A program made the translations under genes and the position numbers. From Acidimicrobiia bacterium (lineage in GTDB: Bacteria; Actinomycetota; Acidimicrobiia; Acidimicrobiales; Ilumatobacteraceae), in assembly GCA_010025655.1 (NCBI GenBank), contig RGSV01000003.1:1-17879 (forward strand): a DNA stretch of 17,879 bases, in the 5' to 3' direction. This document shows positions 1 to 7,328 of this stretch, piece after piece; position 1 is the first letter of the stretch; each line of letters begins with the position of its first letter. The notes beneath the pieces are model-generated. The model was not told the DNA's origin, did no database searches, and was given only the letters and a program-made list of their open reading frames with translations.

Positions 1-539
1 GCGGCATCGACGAGCGACTGCGCCGCGAGAGTGCGTGCGACATCGTGAGCGTCGGTTTCGACGGATACGGCATCGGCGGCCTCTCGGTGGGTGAGACCCG
101 CGCGGAGATGCTGCCAGCCCTCGCCGCTGCACTCGAAGAGTTGCCAGCCGACCAGCCGCGCTATCTCATGGGTGTTGGCGACCCGGCGTCGATGATTGAA
201 GCCATCGCGCTCGGCGTCGATCAGTTCGACTGCGTCTTGCAGACGCGTCTCGGTCGGCACGGCACCGCGCTCACGAGTACGGGGCGACTCAACGTGAAGC
301 GTGCCGAGTTCGCCGAGAGCGAAGAACCGATCGACGCGTCGTGCGCCTGCATGGTGTGTCGGTCGCACACGCGTGGCTACCTGAGGCACCTTTTTCAAGT
401 GGGAGAACCGACGGCGTCACGGCTCGTCTCTTTGCACAATCTCGCGTGGACGCTTGACCTTATGTCCCGAGCGCGTAGCGCCATCATCGGCGGAACGTTC
501 TCGGCGCTGCGGCGCGAGGTGCTTGAGGTATGGGGGTAG
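1..539 (+). CDS. tgt: Queuine/preQ1 tRNA-guanine transglycosylase, C-terminal part (5' end outside window)
   Basis: This enzyme swaps guanine-34 of GUN-anticodon tRNAs for a queuosine precursor. The reading frame is open from base 3, so the gene starts upstream and about 179 codons are visible. The conserved GGLSVGE loop lies at bases 75-95. The catalytic aspartate sits in QFDCVLQTR, with Asp at 228-230. The zinc site is C-x-C-x2-C with Cys codons at 342, 348 and 357, followed by His at 435-437. The stop is TAG at 537-539. One oddity is that the usual Pro of the FDCVxPTR motif is Gln (240-242). yajC starts 11 bases downstream, the tgt-yajC-secD-secF order seen in many bacteria. The family is certain from these motifs. 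Whether it uses preQ1 or queuine cannot be told from this fragment. Confidence 0.96.
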   Translation, partial: GIDERLRRESACDIVSVGFDGYGIGGLSVGETRAEMLPALAAALEELPADQPRYLMGVGDPASMIEAIALGVDQFDCVLQTRLGRHGTALTSTGRLNVKRAEFAESEEPIDASCACMVCRSHTRGYLRHLFQVGEPTASRLVSLHNLAWTLDLMSRARSAIIGGTFSALRREVLEVWG

Positions 540-542
540 CGT
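537..542 (+). promoter_or_regulatory. Possible -10 box for yajC (TAGCGT)
   Basis: TAGCGT fits the TANNNT -10 pattern and lies 8 bases before the yajC ATG, which would give an almost leaderless transcript. It includes the tgt stop codon TAG, so half of the match is forced by chance. No -35 box is evident. Weak call. Confidence 0.2.
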
Positions 543-550
543 AAAACCTT

Positions 551-943
551 ATGTTCAGCCTCGTTCTCGCCGAAGAAACCACCACGACGACCTCCTCGGG
601 GGGCGGCATCCTCGGATTGCTTCCGCTCATCCTCATCTTCGTGGTGATGTACTTCCTGCTCCTGCGCCCGCAGCGCAAGCGCCAGAAAGAAGCTGCGGCG
701 CTGCAATCGGCCATTCAGGTGAATGACTCGGTGCTCTTGACCAATGGCATCATCGGCCTCGTGACCGGTGTTGAAGACCGCTTCTTGTGGGTCGAGATTG
801 CTGAAGGAGTGCAGGTACAGGTAGTGAAGGGTTCGGTTGGCAGCAAGGTGAACATGGACGGCAGTCCGATTGCCGCGCCGAAACCTGAAAAGAAGGCAAA
901 GCGCTTCGGCAAGCAGGCCGACGCCGACGGAGACAAGAAGTAG
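551..943 (+). CDS. yajC: YajC, Sec translocon accessory membrane protein
   Basis: YajC is a small inner-membrane protein that associates with SecD and SecF and supports SecYEG-dependent export. The 130-residue product has a short N-terminal segment rich in Thr (residues 8-19, EETTTTTSSGGG), one hydrophobic helix at about 20-38, and a basic RPQRKRQKE stretch just after it. A soluble domain with the family pattern (VLLTNGIIGLVTGVED) follows, then a Lys-rich tail. The arrangement fits a single-span protein with the soluble part in the cytoplasm. It is slightly longer than E. coli YajC because of the N-terminal and C-terminal extensions. The ATG at 551 is 11 bases after tgt, with no clear ribosome binding site. 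The position immediately before secD and secF supports the call. Confidence 0.93.
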   Translation: MFSLVLAEETTTTTSSGGGILGLLPLILIFVVMYFLLLRPQRKRQKEAAALQSAIQVNDSVLLTNGIIGLVTGVEDRFLWVEIAEGVQVQVVKGSVGSKVNMDGSPIAAPKPEKKAKRFGKQADADGDKK

Positions 944-946
944 TCA

Positions 947-963
947 CCGAACCGCCCGTTCGG
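947..963 (+). other. Stem-loop in the yajC-secD gap
   Basis: A perfect 6-bp stem, CCGAAC (947-952) paired with GTTCGG (958-963), encloses a 5-base loop three bases after the yajC stop. No T-run follows, so it is not a standard intrinsic terminator. It could be a weak attenuator or an RNA-processing/stability element, or chance in GC-rich DNA. Confidence 0.3.
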
Positions 964-988
964 CTCTTGGGTTGACCAACTCGCGTCT

Positions 989-2614
989 ATGAAGCGTCGT
1001 CTCGCTGCCTCGTTGATTGGCATCATCGTGGTTGCCGCCGCAGCCATCGGCGCGACGATTGGCACGGGCAACCGTCCTTCACTCGGTCTTGACCTGCAAG
1101 GTGGTGCATCAATCACGTTGCAACCTGAGGGTGAGTACGACGCCGCTGCGCTTGAAGTGGCGGTGGAGATCATTCGTGCCCGCGTCGACTCGATCGGCGT
1201 CGCCGAACCCGAGATCATTCGCCAGGGCGACACGGTCGTCGTCAACCTGCCGGGTGTCAAAGATCAGCAGCGCGCCCTCGACATCGTTGGTCGCACCGGT
1301 GACTTGCAGTTGCGACCGGTGTTGCAGACGGGCTCAATTGACCCGACCGCGGGAACGGGCGATACCGAAACGCCAGCGTCGACCGAAACAACGCTGCCCA
1401 GCGAAACCACCGTGCCGAGCGAGACGACAGTGCCCGACGAAGGTGGCCCGGGCGAGTCTCGCGGAGCACGCCCAATGACTGACACGACGGTGCCGACAGA
1501 GACCACGGTCGCGAGCGACGCCACGATTGCCACTGACACGACCGTGCCAACCGAAACCACGATCGCCCCTGATGCGACGACAGAAGATGGCGCAGCCACA
1601 CCTGAAGCCGTCACCACCGGGGCGCCAACCAATGAGCCTCCTGCCGGCTCTGAGGTGCTGCTTGGTAAAGACGGTCTCGCGTATCTGGTTGGCCCGGTGG
1701 CAGCAACGGGTTTGGTCTTTGAGAACAACGCATCAGCGACGATTCAAGGCTCGGCGTGGTCGGTCGTGGTGCAATTGCGTGGTGGCGCTGAGGGTGAAGA
1801 CATCTGGAATGCGCTGACCACCCGCTGCTTCTCGCGCGATGCCACGTGCCCTACCGCACAGGTGGCGATCGTGCTCGACGGAGAAGTGTTGTCGGCACCT
1901 GTCGTGCAAGAAGCAGTCTTCACCGGTGGAGAAGTGCAAATCACTGGCGACTTCACCGAAGCCGAAGCGCGCGACCTGGCGAAAGTGCTCGAGTTTGGTG
2001 CGGTGCCGGTCAAGTTTGCAGTATCGCAAGTGCAGACGGTCTCACCCACACTCGGTGGTGACTCGTTGCGCGCCGCCATCATTTCTGGTCTCGTCGGTCT
2101 GGCGCTGGTGTTCGTCTTGATGTTGCTGTACTACCGCTTTGTTGCGCTCGTCGTCTTCTTTGGCATCACCGTGTCGATTGCCCTGCAGTTCTCCATCATC
2201 ACGTATCTCTCTAAGACCAATGGGCTCGCGCTGTCGCTCTCGGGTATCGCTGGCATCATCGTGTCGATCGGTATCGCCGTTGACAGCTACATCGTGTTCT
2301 TTGAGCGACTGAAAGACGAACTCAACTCGGGTCGCACGCTGCGCAACTCGGCACAGCGCAGCTTCGAAGGCGCCTGGCGCACCGTGTTGGCGGCCGACAC
2401 CGTGTCGTTCCTCGCCGCGGCTGTGTTGTGGTGGCTCACCGTTGGTTCGGTGCGCGGCTTTGCGTTCTTCCTCGGTCTCGCGACGCTGGCCGACGTGGCG
2501 ATCGTGTGGTTCTTCACGCGTCCCGCGATGTTGTTGCTGGCCCGCAGCAAGTTCATGGAGAATCGTGCGCTGTTGGGCATTCGCGCCAAGAGTGAAACGG
2601 CGGTGGCATCGTGA
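989..2614 (+). CDS. secD: Protein translocase subunit SecD with a Thr-rich extracytoplasmic insertion
   Basis: SecD and SecF form an RND-like membrane complex that uses the proton gradient to help pull secreted proteins out of SecYEG. The 541-residue product has TM1 at about 7-24 and the LGLDLQGG motif at 32-39. A large extracytoplasmic P1 domain spans about 40-350, and five more helices follow from about 361. The GIAGIIVSIGIAVDS / VFFERLKDEL signature spans about 419-445 and carries the conserved Asp432. P1 is interrupted at about residues 115-222 by a low-complexity linker of DTTVPTETT-like units. The only two cysteines in the protein are Cys280 and Cys287, also in P1. The start is ATG at 989, 45 bases after yajC. 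The stop overlaps the secF GTG by 4 bases (GTGA), indicating translational coupling. Confidence 0.97.
   Translation: MKRRLAASLIGIIVVAAAAIGATIGTGNRPSLGLDLQGGASITLQPEGEYDAAALEVAVEIIRARVDSIGVAEPEIIRQGDTVVVNLPGVKDQQRALDIVGRTGDLQLRPVLQTGSIDPTAGTGDTETPASTETTLPSETTVPSETTVPDEGGPGESRGARPMTDTTVPTETTVASDATIATDTTVPTETTIAPDATTEDGAATPEAVTTGAPTNEPPAGSEVLLGKDGLAYLVGPVAATGLVFENNASATIQGSAWSVVVQLRGGAEGEDIWNALTTRCFSRDATCPTAQVAIVLDGEVLSAPVVQEAVFTGGEVQITGDFTEAEARDLAKVLEFGAVPVKFAVSQVQTVSPTLGGDSLRAAIISGLVGLALVFVLMLLYYRFVALVVFFGITVSIALQFSIITYLSKTNGLALSLSGIAGIIVSIGIAVDSYIVFFERLKDELNSGRTLRNSAQRSFEGAWRTVLAADTVSFLAAAVLWWLTVGSVRGFAFFLGLATLADVAIVWFFTRPAMLLLARSKFMENRALLGIRAKSETAVAS
1381..1590 (+). repeat. Degenerate Thr/Pro codon repeats inside secD
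   Basis: This stretch encodes repeated ETT(V/L)P and DTTVPTETT(V/I) units. Two near-identical 30-base units lie at 1481-1510 and 1535-1564, spaced 54 bases (18 codons) apart and differing at about five positions, mostly third codon positions. A non-repetitive EGGPGESRGARPM segment separates the first group (1381-1438) from the second (from 1478). The pattern suggests expansion by in-frame duplication followed by drift under selection for amino-acid composition. Confidence 0.75.
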
Positions 2615-3735
2615 ACATTTTCTCGGGTTTTGGTCGGCTCTATCGCGGTGAGACAACGGTCGACTACTACGGCAAGCGCAAACCAGCCTTCATCATCTCC
2701 GGCGCCTTCATGGTGGTCACTGTTGTTGCTTTGGTCATTGGTGGACTAAATCTCGGCATCGACTTCAAAGGTGGCGTCGCGTGGGAAGCACCTGCCTCGG
2801 CAACCTTCGGAGAAGCGCAGGTGCGTGAGGTGCTCGAAGCCAACGATGTCGAGACCGCTAACGCCAAGATTCAGGTCTTGTCGGGCACCGAGGGCCAACG
2901 CATTCGTGCGCAGGTCGGAGATCAGCCCGACGCAGTTCGCCAGGCCGTGCAGCAGGCCCTGGCGGAAAAGGCGGGCGTCGACGTGCAGGACGTGAGCGTG
3001 GCTCGCGTCAGCTCGTCGTGGGGTCGCAGCATCACCGAGAAGGCGATTCGCGCACTGCTGGTCTTTTTCCTCCTCGTGTCTCTGTATATCGCCTGGCGTT
3101 TTGAGTGGAAGATGGCGCTTGCTGCAATCGCCGCCATGGCACACGACGTGTTGATCTCCGTTGGCATCTATGCCGTGCTGCGTTTCGAGGTCACACCGGC
3201 GACGGTGGTCGCATTTCTCACCATCCTCGGTTATTCGCTCTATGACACCGTCGTCGTCTTCGACAAGGTGCGCGAGAACATCGACCGCTTCGCCTCGTCG
3301 CGCATCTCGATGGGCAACATCGTGAATGTCTCGAGCAACCAGGTGCTCGCCCGATCGCTCAACACCACGCTGTCGTCGGCCCTGCCCGTCGTCTCGTTGC
3401 TCGTCGTCGGCTCGATCATCATGGGTGCCACGAGCCTGCAGGAGTTCGCTATCGCGCTCTTGGTTGGCATGCTGACCGGCACGTACTCATCGATCTTCGT
3501 CGCAACACCGCTCTACGCAGTGATGAAGAACCGCGAACAGAAGTATGCAGCGGTCGCCGATCAGGTTGCCAAGGGTGCCGAGATGGCAGCACTCTTTGAG
3601 CACTCGACGACGCGCGCCGCTCAAAAGGCGGCAGCTGGCGAAGCGGCGGCCACCCGCGAATCGCAGGTGTTGAAGAACACAGCGAGCAATGTGCTGACGC
3701 ATCCACCGCGTCCGCGCAAACGACGTCGCCGCTAG
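2611..3735 (+). CDS. secF: Protein translocase subunit SecF
   Basis: SecF is the partner of SecD in the proton-driven export complex. The 374-residue product has TM1 at about 25-47 and the family motif LGIDFKGG at 48-55. A short extracytoplasmic domain spans about 56-140, and five helices follow from about 145. The conserved AHDV is at 177-180. The ILGYSLYDTVVVFDKVREN block (205-223) is the SecF counterpart of the SecD functional helix, and RSLNTTLSS follows at 248-256. The C-terminus (about 306-374) is a cytoplasmic Ala-rich tail ending in a strongly basic PRPRKRRRR, a feature I know only as a general trend in high-GC actinobacteria. The GTG start at 2611 overlaps the secD stop. No cysteine is present. 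Confidence 0.97.
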   Translation: MNIFSGFGRLYRGETTVDYYGKRKPAFIISGAFMVVTVVALVIGGLNLGIDFKGGVAWEAPASATFGEAQVREVLEANDVETANAKIQVLSGTEGQRIRAQVGDQPDAVRQAVQQALAEKAGVDVQDVSVARVSSSWGRSITEKAIRALLVFFLLVSLYIAWRFEWKMALAAIAAMAHDVLISVGIYAVLRFEVTPATVVAFLTILGYSLYDTVVVFDKVRENIDRFASSRISMGNIVNVSSNQVLARSLNTTLSSALPVVSLLVVGSIIMGATSLQEFAIALLVGMLTGTYSSIFVATPLYAVMKNREQKYAAVADQVAKGAEMAALFEHSTTRAAQKAAAGEAAATRESQVLKNTASNVLTHPPRPRKRRRR

Positions 3736-3756
3736 CACCTGAAGATCGCCGTCGCA

Positions 3757-3770
3757 AGCGCGTGAGCGCT
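3757..3770 (+). other. Small hairpin with GTGA tetraloop in the secF-rel gap
   Basis: AGCGC (3757-3761) pairs with GCGCT (3766-3770) around a GTGA loop, a GNRA-type tetraloop in RNA. No T-run follows, so it is not a canonical terminator. It sits in the largest intergenic gap of the window (3736-3797, 62 bases) and could mark the end of the sec unit. The support is short-stem pairing only. Confidence 0.25.
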
Positions 3771-3785
3771 GCTGCCCCTGGTTCG

Positions 3786-3791
3786 TAGACT
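3786..3791 (+). promoter_or_regulatory. Candidate -10 box of a leaderless promoter for rel (TAGACT)
   Basis: TAGACT matches the TANNNT -10 consensus and ends exactly 6 bases before the rel ATG. The predicted transcription start would therefore fall at or next to the A of the start codon. No Shine-Dalgarno sequence lies upstream of this ATG, which agrees with leaderless translation, common in actinobacteria. No recognisable -35 hexamer is seen at 16-18 bases. Unlike the hisS and aroC candidates, the box does not reuse a stop codon. Confidence 0.4.
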
Positions 3792-3797
3792 TCTCCT

Positions 3798-6059
3798 ATG
3801 GCCACCGGCACACGGGTGCTGCCATGGCGGCGCCAGCAGTCCACAACTGCGCAGGAAGTCGCGCCGTTGCTCGCCACCTACAAGAGTCGCCACCCGAAGG
3901 GCTCGCTGACCAACATCAATCGGGCCTACGACACGGCGCGCGAGGCGCATCGTCACCAAACCCGCACCACTGGCGAGGCGTACATCACCCATCCGCTGGC
4001 AGTCGCACGCGTCGTTGCCGACATCGGGCTTGACGAAGCATCGATCATTGCAGCGTTGCTGCACGACGCTGTCGAAGACACCGAGTTGACTCTTGACGAC
4101 ATCACCCAAGCCTTCGGTGCAGAAGTGGCATCGATTGTCGATGGAGTTACCAAACTCGACCGCCTTCAGTTCGACTCGCAAGAGGCCCAGCAAGCCGCGA
4201 CGATGCGCAAGATGTTGGTCGCCATGGCACGTGACCTCCGCGTGCTCATCATCAAGTTGTCCGACCGCCTGCACAATATGCGCACTCTTGCATCGAGCCC
4301 AACCGAAAAACAGCAGCGGGTGGCGCAAGAGACTCTCGACATCTATGCGCCGCTTGCGCATCGTCTAGGCATGCAAGAGGTCAAGCAGCAACTTGAAGAC
4401 TTGGCGTTTGCTGCGCTGTACCCAAAACGTTATGCCGAAGTCGAGCATCTTGTGAGCACGCGAGCCCCGCAACGCAGTGTGTATCTCGCACGAGTCTTGG
4501 GTCAAGTCGACAAGTTGCTCGAGTCGGTCAAGATCAAGGCCGAACTCACGTCGCGTGGCAAGCATCTTTGGAGCATCTACGAAAAAATGATGCAGAAGGG
4601 TCGCGAGTTCGACGACATCTATGACCTCATGGCAATTCGCATCGTGGTCGACAGCGTGCGCGATTGCTATGCGGCACTGGGCGTGATTCACGGTCACTGG
4701 AAGCCGGTCGTCGGTCGCTTCAAGGACTACATCGCGATGCCGAAGTTCAACCTGTATCAGTCGCTGCACACGACGGTGATTGGCCCTGACGGTAAGACGA
4801 TCGAGGTGCAGATTCGCACCCGCGATATGCACCAGCGCGCCGAGTGGGGTGTGGCATCGCACTGGGCGTACAAAGACTCGGCAAGCGCCCAAGAAGTCGA
4901 GTGGCTCAACCGCATTCTTGATTGGCAGGGCGAGGTCTCTGACCCACGGCAGTTCCTCGATGGTTTGAAGATCGAACTCGAGCAAGACGAGCTCTTCGTC
5001 TTCACTCCCAAAGGAAGAGTGATTTCTCTGCCCCTCAAGTCGACGCCCGTCGACTTCGCCTATGCAGTGCACACTGAGGTTGGTCACAACTGTGTCGGTG
5101 CCCGTGTCAACGGTCGTCTCGTGTCACTCGATCATCAACTGTCTTCGGGCGACACCTGCGAGGTGTTGACGGCCAAGAGTGAAGGCAGCGGCCCGTCGCA
5201 AGGCTGGCTTGACTTCGTCGTTTCGACCAAGGCGCGCAACAAGATCAAGCAATGGTGGTCGCGTGAGCAACTCGAAGACATGGTCGATGAGGGCCACGAT
5301 GAGTTCGTCGAAGAGCTGCGGCGTGTCGGACTGTCTCTGCGACGTATCGAGGCTTCACCAGAACTCGCCGCTGAAATTGCGTCACTCGGCTATGCCGACC
5401 TCAATGGTCTGCTTGCGGCAATCGGGCAGAAGAAGGTGCCTGCCCGCACCCTCGTCGCGCGTCTACGTGATGCACTGCGGTCGCCTGATGCAGCCGAAGA
5501 AGCACCCGTCGTGCCGACGTCGCGGCCACGTGCGGGTACCTCGAAGGCCAAGAACGCTGTTTATGTTGAGGGGCTCGACGATGTGCTCGTCAAGCTGTCG
5601 AAGTGCTGCACACCCGTGCCGGGTGACGACATCATGGGCTTTGTTACGAAGGGTCGGGGGGTCAGTGTGCACCGCGTCGATTGTGCAAATGCATTGTCGT
5701 TGGTTTCTGAGCAAACAGCACGAGTGATTGACGTCGAATGGGCCAACCTGAGTGCCGACGATACGTTCATCGCTGCGGTCGAAGTGGTTGCGCTCGACCG
5801 CACTCGGCTGTTGCGAGACGTGGCAAACGCCCTGTCTGACCAGCGCGTCAACATCGTGTCGTGCACCACGCAGACGGGCAACGACCGCGTCGCGCGGATG
5901 CGCTTTGAGTTCGAGTTCTCTGACCCGAGCCATCTGCAAGCAATGTTGCGGATGATCAAGAACATCGACGGTGTGTATGACGCGTTCCGCCTCTTGCCCG
6001 GTGCCGATGACTCGCGTGCGACGGGTAATGCACACCCTTCGCACAGCGAAGCGAACTAG
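3798..6059 (+). CDS. rel: Bifunctional (p)ppGpp synthetase/hydrolase (RelA/SpoT family)
   Basis: This enzyme makes and degrades the alarmone (p)ppGpp, the signal of the stringent response. The 753-residue protein has the full long-RSH layout. The N-terminal hydrolase domain is intact, with His65 (ITHPLAVA), His89-Asp90 (LLHDAVED) and Asp156 (KLSDRLHN). The synthetase domain spans about 240-360, with RFKD at 307-310 (the RxKD signature of bifunctional enzymes rather than the ExDD of E. coli RelA), LYQSLHTTV at 319-327 and EVQIRTRDMH at 336-345. A TGS domain lies at about 398-460. A Cys-containing conserved region (CCTPVPGDD, Cys603/604, then HRVDCAN with Cys629) and a C-terminal ACT domain (about 655-733) complete it. 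As the only RSH seen here and with both sites intact, it is predicted to be bifunctional. The apt gene that often sits just upstream in actinobacteria is absent. Confidence 0.97.
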   Translation: MATGTRVLPWRRQQSTTAQEVAPLLATYKSRHPKGSLTNINRAYDTAREAHRHQTRTTGEAYITHPLAVARVVADIGLDEASIIAALLHDAVEDTELTLDDITQAFGAEVASIVDGVTKLDRLQFDSQEAQQAATMRKMLVAMARDLRVLIIKLSDRLHNMRTLASSPTEKQQRVAQETLDIYAPLAHRLGMQEVKQQLEDLAFAALYPKRYAEVEHLVSTRAPQRSVYLARVLGQVDKLLESVKIKAELTSRGKHLWSIYEKMMQKGREFDDIYDLMAIRIVVDSVRDCYAALGVIHGHWKPVVGRFKDYIAMPKFNLYQSLHTTVIGPDGKTIEVQIRTRDMHQRAEWGVASHWAYKDSASAQEVEWLNRILDWQGEVSDPRQFLDGLKIELEQDELFVFTPKGRVISLPLKSTPVDFAYAVHTEVGHNCVGARVNGRLVSLDHQLSSGDTCEVLTAKSEGSGPSQGWLDFVVSTKARNKIKQWWSREQLEDMVDEGHDEFVEELRRVGLSLRRIEASPELAAEIASLGYADLNGLLAAIGQKKVPARTLVARLRDALRSPDAAEEAPVVPTSRPRAGTSKAKNAVYVEGLDDVLVKLSKCCTPVPGDDIMGFVTKGRGVSVHRVDCANALSLVSEQTARVIDVEWANLSADDTFIAAVEVVALDRTRLLRDVANALSDQRVNIVSCTTQTGNDRVARMRFEFEFSDPSHLQAMLRMIKNIDGVYDAFRLLPGADDSRATGNAHPSHSEAN

Positions 6060-6062
6060 CCT
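6057..6062 (+). promoter_or_regulatory. Candidate -10 box for hisS (TAGCCT), overlapping the rel stop codon
   Basis: TAGCCT fits TANNNT and ends 6 bases before the hisS GTG, the same spacing as the candidate before rel. Its TAG is the rel stop codon, so the match is partly forced. A perfect 6-bp hairpin with a 3-base loop (6037-6051) lies just upstream inside rel. No -35 box is evident. Confidence 0.28.
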
Positions 6063-6068
6063 TGGCGC

Positions 6069-7322
6069 GTGCCGACGTTTAACACGAGCCCCGGCACTCG
6101 CGACATCCTCGCCCCCGAATCAGCCCGCTGGCGGGCATTTCAGCAGGTGTTTGCCGATGTGGTTGAACACGCTGGCTTTGCGCACATCATTCCGCCAATG
6201 TTCGAGGACCTCGGCGTGTTTCTGCGTGTGGGGGAGACCACCGAGATCGTCACCAAAGAAATGTACGACTTTGACGACAAAGGTGGGCGTCGCATCGCAC
6301 TTCGGCCTGAGCAAACTGCCAGCGTTTGTCGAGCCTTCGTCGAGCATCGACCCGTTACACCGTGGAAAGTGTGGTACTCGGGTCCGAATTTCCGATACGA
6401 GAAGCCTCAGCAGGGCCGTTACCGACAATTTGACCAGGTCGGAGTGGAAGTGCTCGGGGTCGACGACCCACAACTCGATGCCGAGATCATCGCGCTCGCG
6501 GTCGAGTTCTATCGTCGACTCGGGTTGCGGGGCATTCGTCTTTCGCTCAATTCACTGGGAGATTCGGGCGACCGCGAGCGATATGCCGCGGCTCTGCGCA
6601 CTCACTTCGTCAGCCACCTCGATGCATTGTCTGTCGAAAGTCGTGCGACGCTCGAGCGCAACCCGCTGCGAGTGCTCGACTCGAAGCGACCAGAAGATGC
6701 CGGCGCGATCGCGGCAGCACCGCGCATGGCCGACCACCTGTGTGACGCAGCCGCAGCGCACTTCGCGTCCGTGCAGGCTGCTCTTCAGGCGGCAGGAGTC
6801 GACTTCGTGATCGATGACCGTCTCGTGCGCGGGCTTGACTACTACCGACGCACCACGTTCGAGTTTGTTGCGACGAGCCTGACGGCGGCCCACACGGCGA
6901 TCGGTGGCGGTGGTCGTTATGACGGGCTCGTTGCTGATCTTGGTGGTCCCGAGACACCGGGCATCGGTTTTGCACTCGGTCTCGACAGAACATTGCTTGC
7001 CTGTGATGCCGAAGGGGTGTTCGCCGCACCTGCCACGGTGGTTGAGGTTTTTATTGTCGATGTCACTGGTGGTGCTCAGGCTGCGACAGTGTGTTCGCAG
7101 CTGCGCGCTGCGGGCATCGGGGCCGACCGCGCCTATGACGCCCGCAGCATGAAGTCGCAAATGAAGGTGGCCGACCGAAGTGGGGCGCGTCTTGCGTTGA
7201 TTGTCGGTGAAGACGAAGTCGCCAAGAACGCGGTGACGCTCCGTACGATGGAGACCGGTGCACAGCAGTTGGTGCCGCGCGACGAACTCGTCGCTCAGGT
7301 GAAGACGGCGCTGGGCCGCTAA
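6069..7322 (+). CDS. hisS: Histidyl-tRNA synthetase
   Basis: This class II synthetase attaches histidine to tRNA-His. The 417 residues match the usual bacterial length. Visible elements are the N-terminal GTRDIL (9-14), the motif 2 region FRYEKPQQGRYRQF (108-121), the HisRS-specific RGLDYYRRTTFEF (254-266) with the histidine-binding Arg254, GGGGRYDGL (279-287), and motif 3 PGIGFALGLDR (297-307). The C-terminal anticodon-binding domain (about 323-417) is complete. An oddity is RPEQTAS at 79-85, where most bacterial enzymes have RPEGTA; the catalytic Glu81 is kept. The start is GTG at 6069, 9 bases after rel, with no Shine-Dalgarno match. aspS follows after 6 bases, a pairing common in bacteria. 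Confidence 0.97.
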   Translation: MPTFNTSPGTRDILAPESARWRAFQQVFADVVEHAGFAHIIPPMFEDLGVFLRVGETTEIVTKEMYDFDDKGGRRIALRPEQTASVCRAFVEHRPVTPWKVWYSGPNFRYEKPQQGRYRQFDQVGVEVLGVDDPQLDAEIIALAVEFYRRLGLRGIRLSLNSLGDSGDRERYAAALRTHFVSHLDALSVESRATLERNPLRVLDSKRPEDAGAIAAAPRMADHLCDAAAAHFASVQAALQAAGVDFVIDDRLVRGLDYYRRTTFEFVATSLTAAHTAIGGGGRYDGLVADLGGPETPGIGFALGLDRTLLACDAEGVFAAPATVVEVFIVDVTGGAQAATVCSQLRAAGIGADRAYDARSMKSQMKVADRSGARLALIVGEDEVAKNAVTLRTMETGAQQLVPRDELVAQVKTALGR

Positions 7323-7328
7323 CTCACC

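Noticed and set aside
972..977. TTGACC resembling a -35 box before secD
   Set aside because: It is only 11 bases before the secD ATG, leaving no room for a -10 box and transcription start upstream of the gene.
1264..1728. Minus-strand frame with repeated VVSVGTVVSV-like units
   Set aside because: The repeats are the reverse complement of the Thr-rich SecD linker; the SecD frame is the conserved one.
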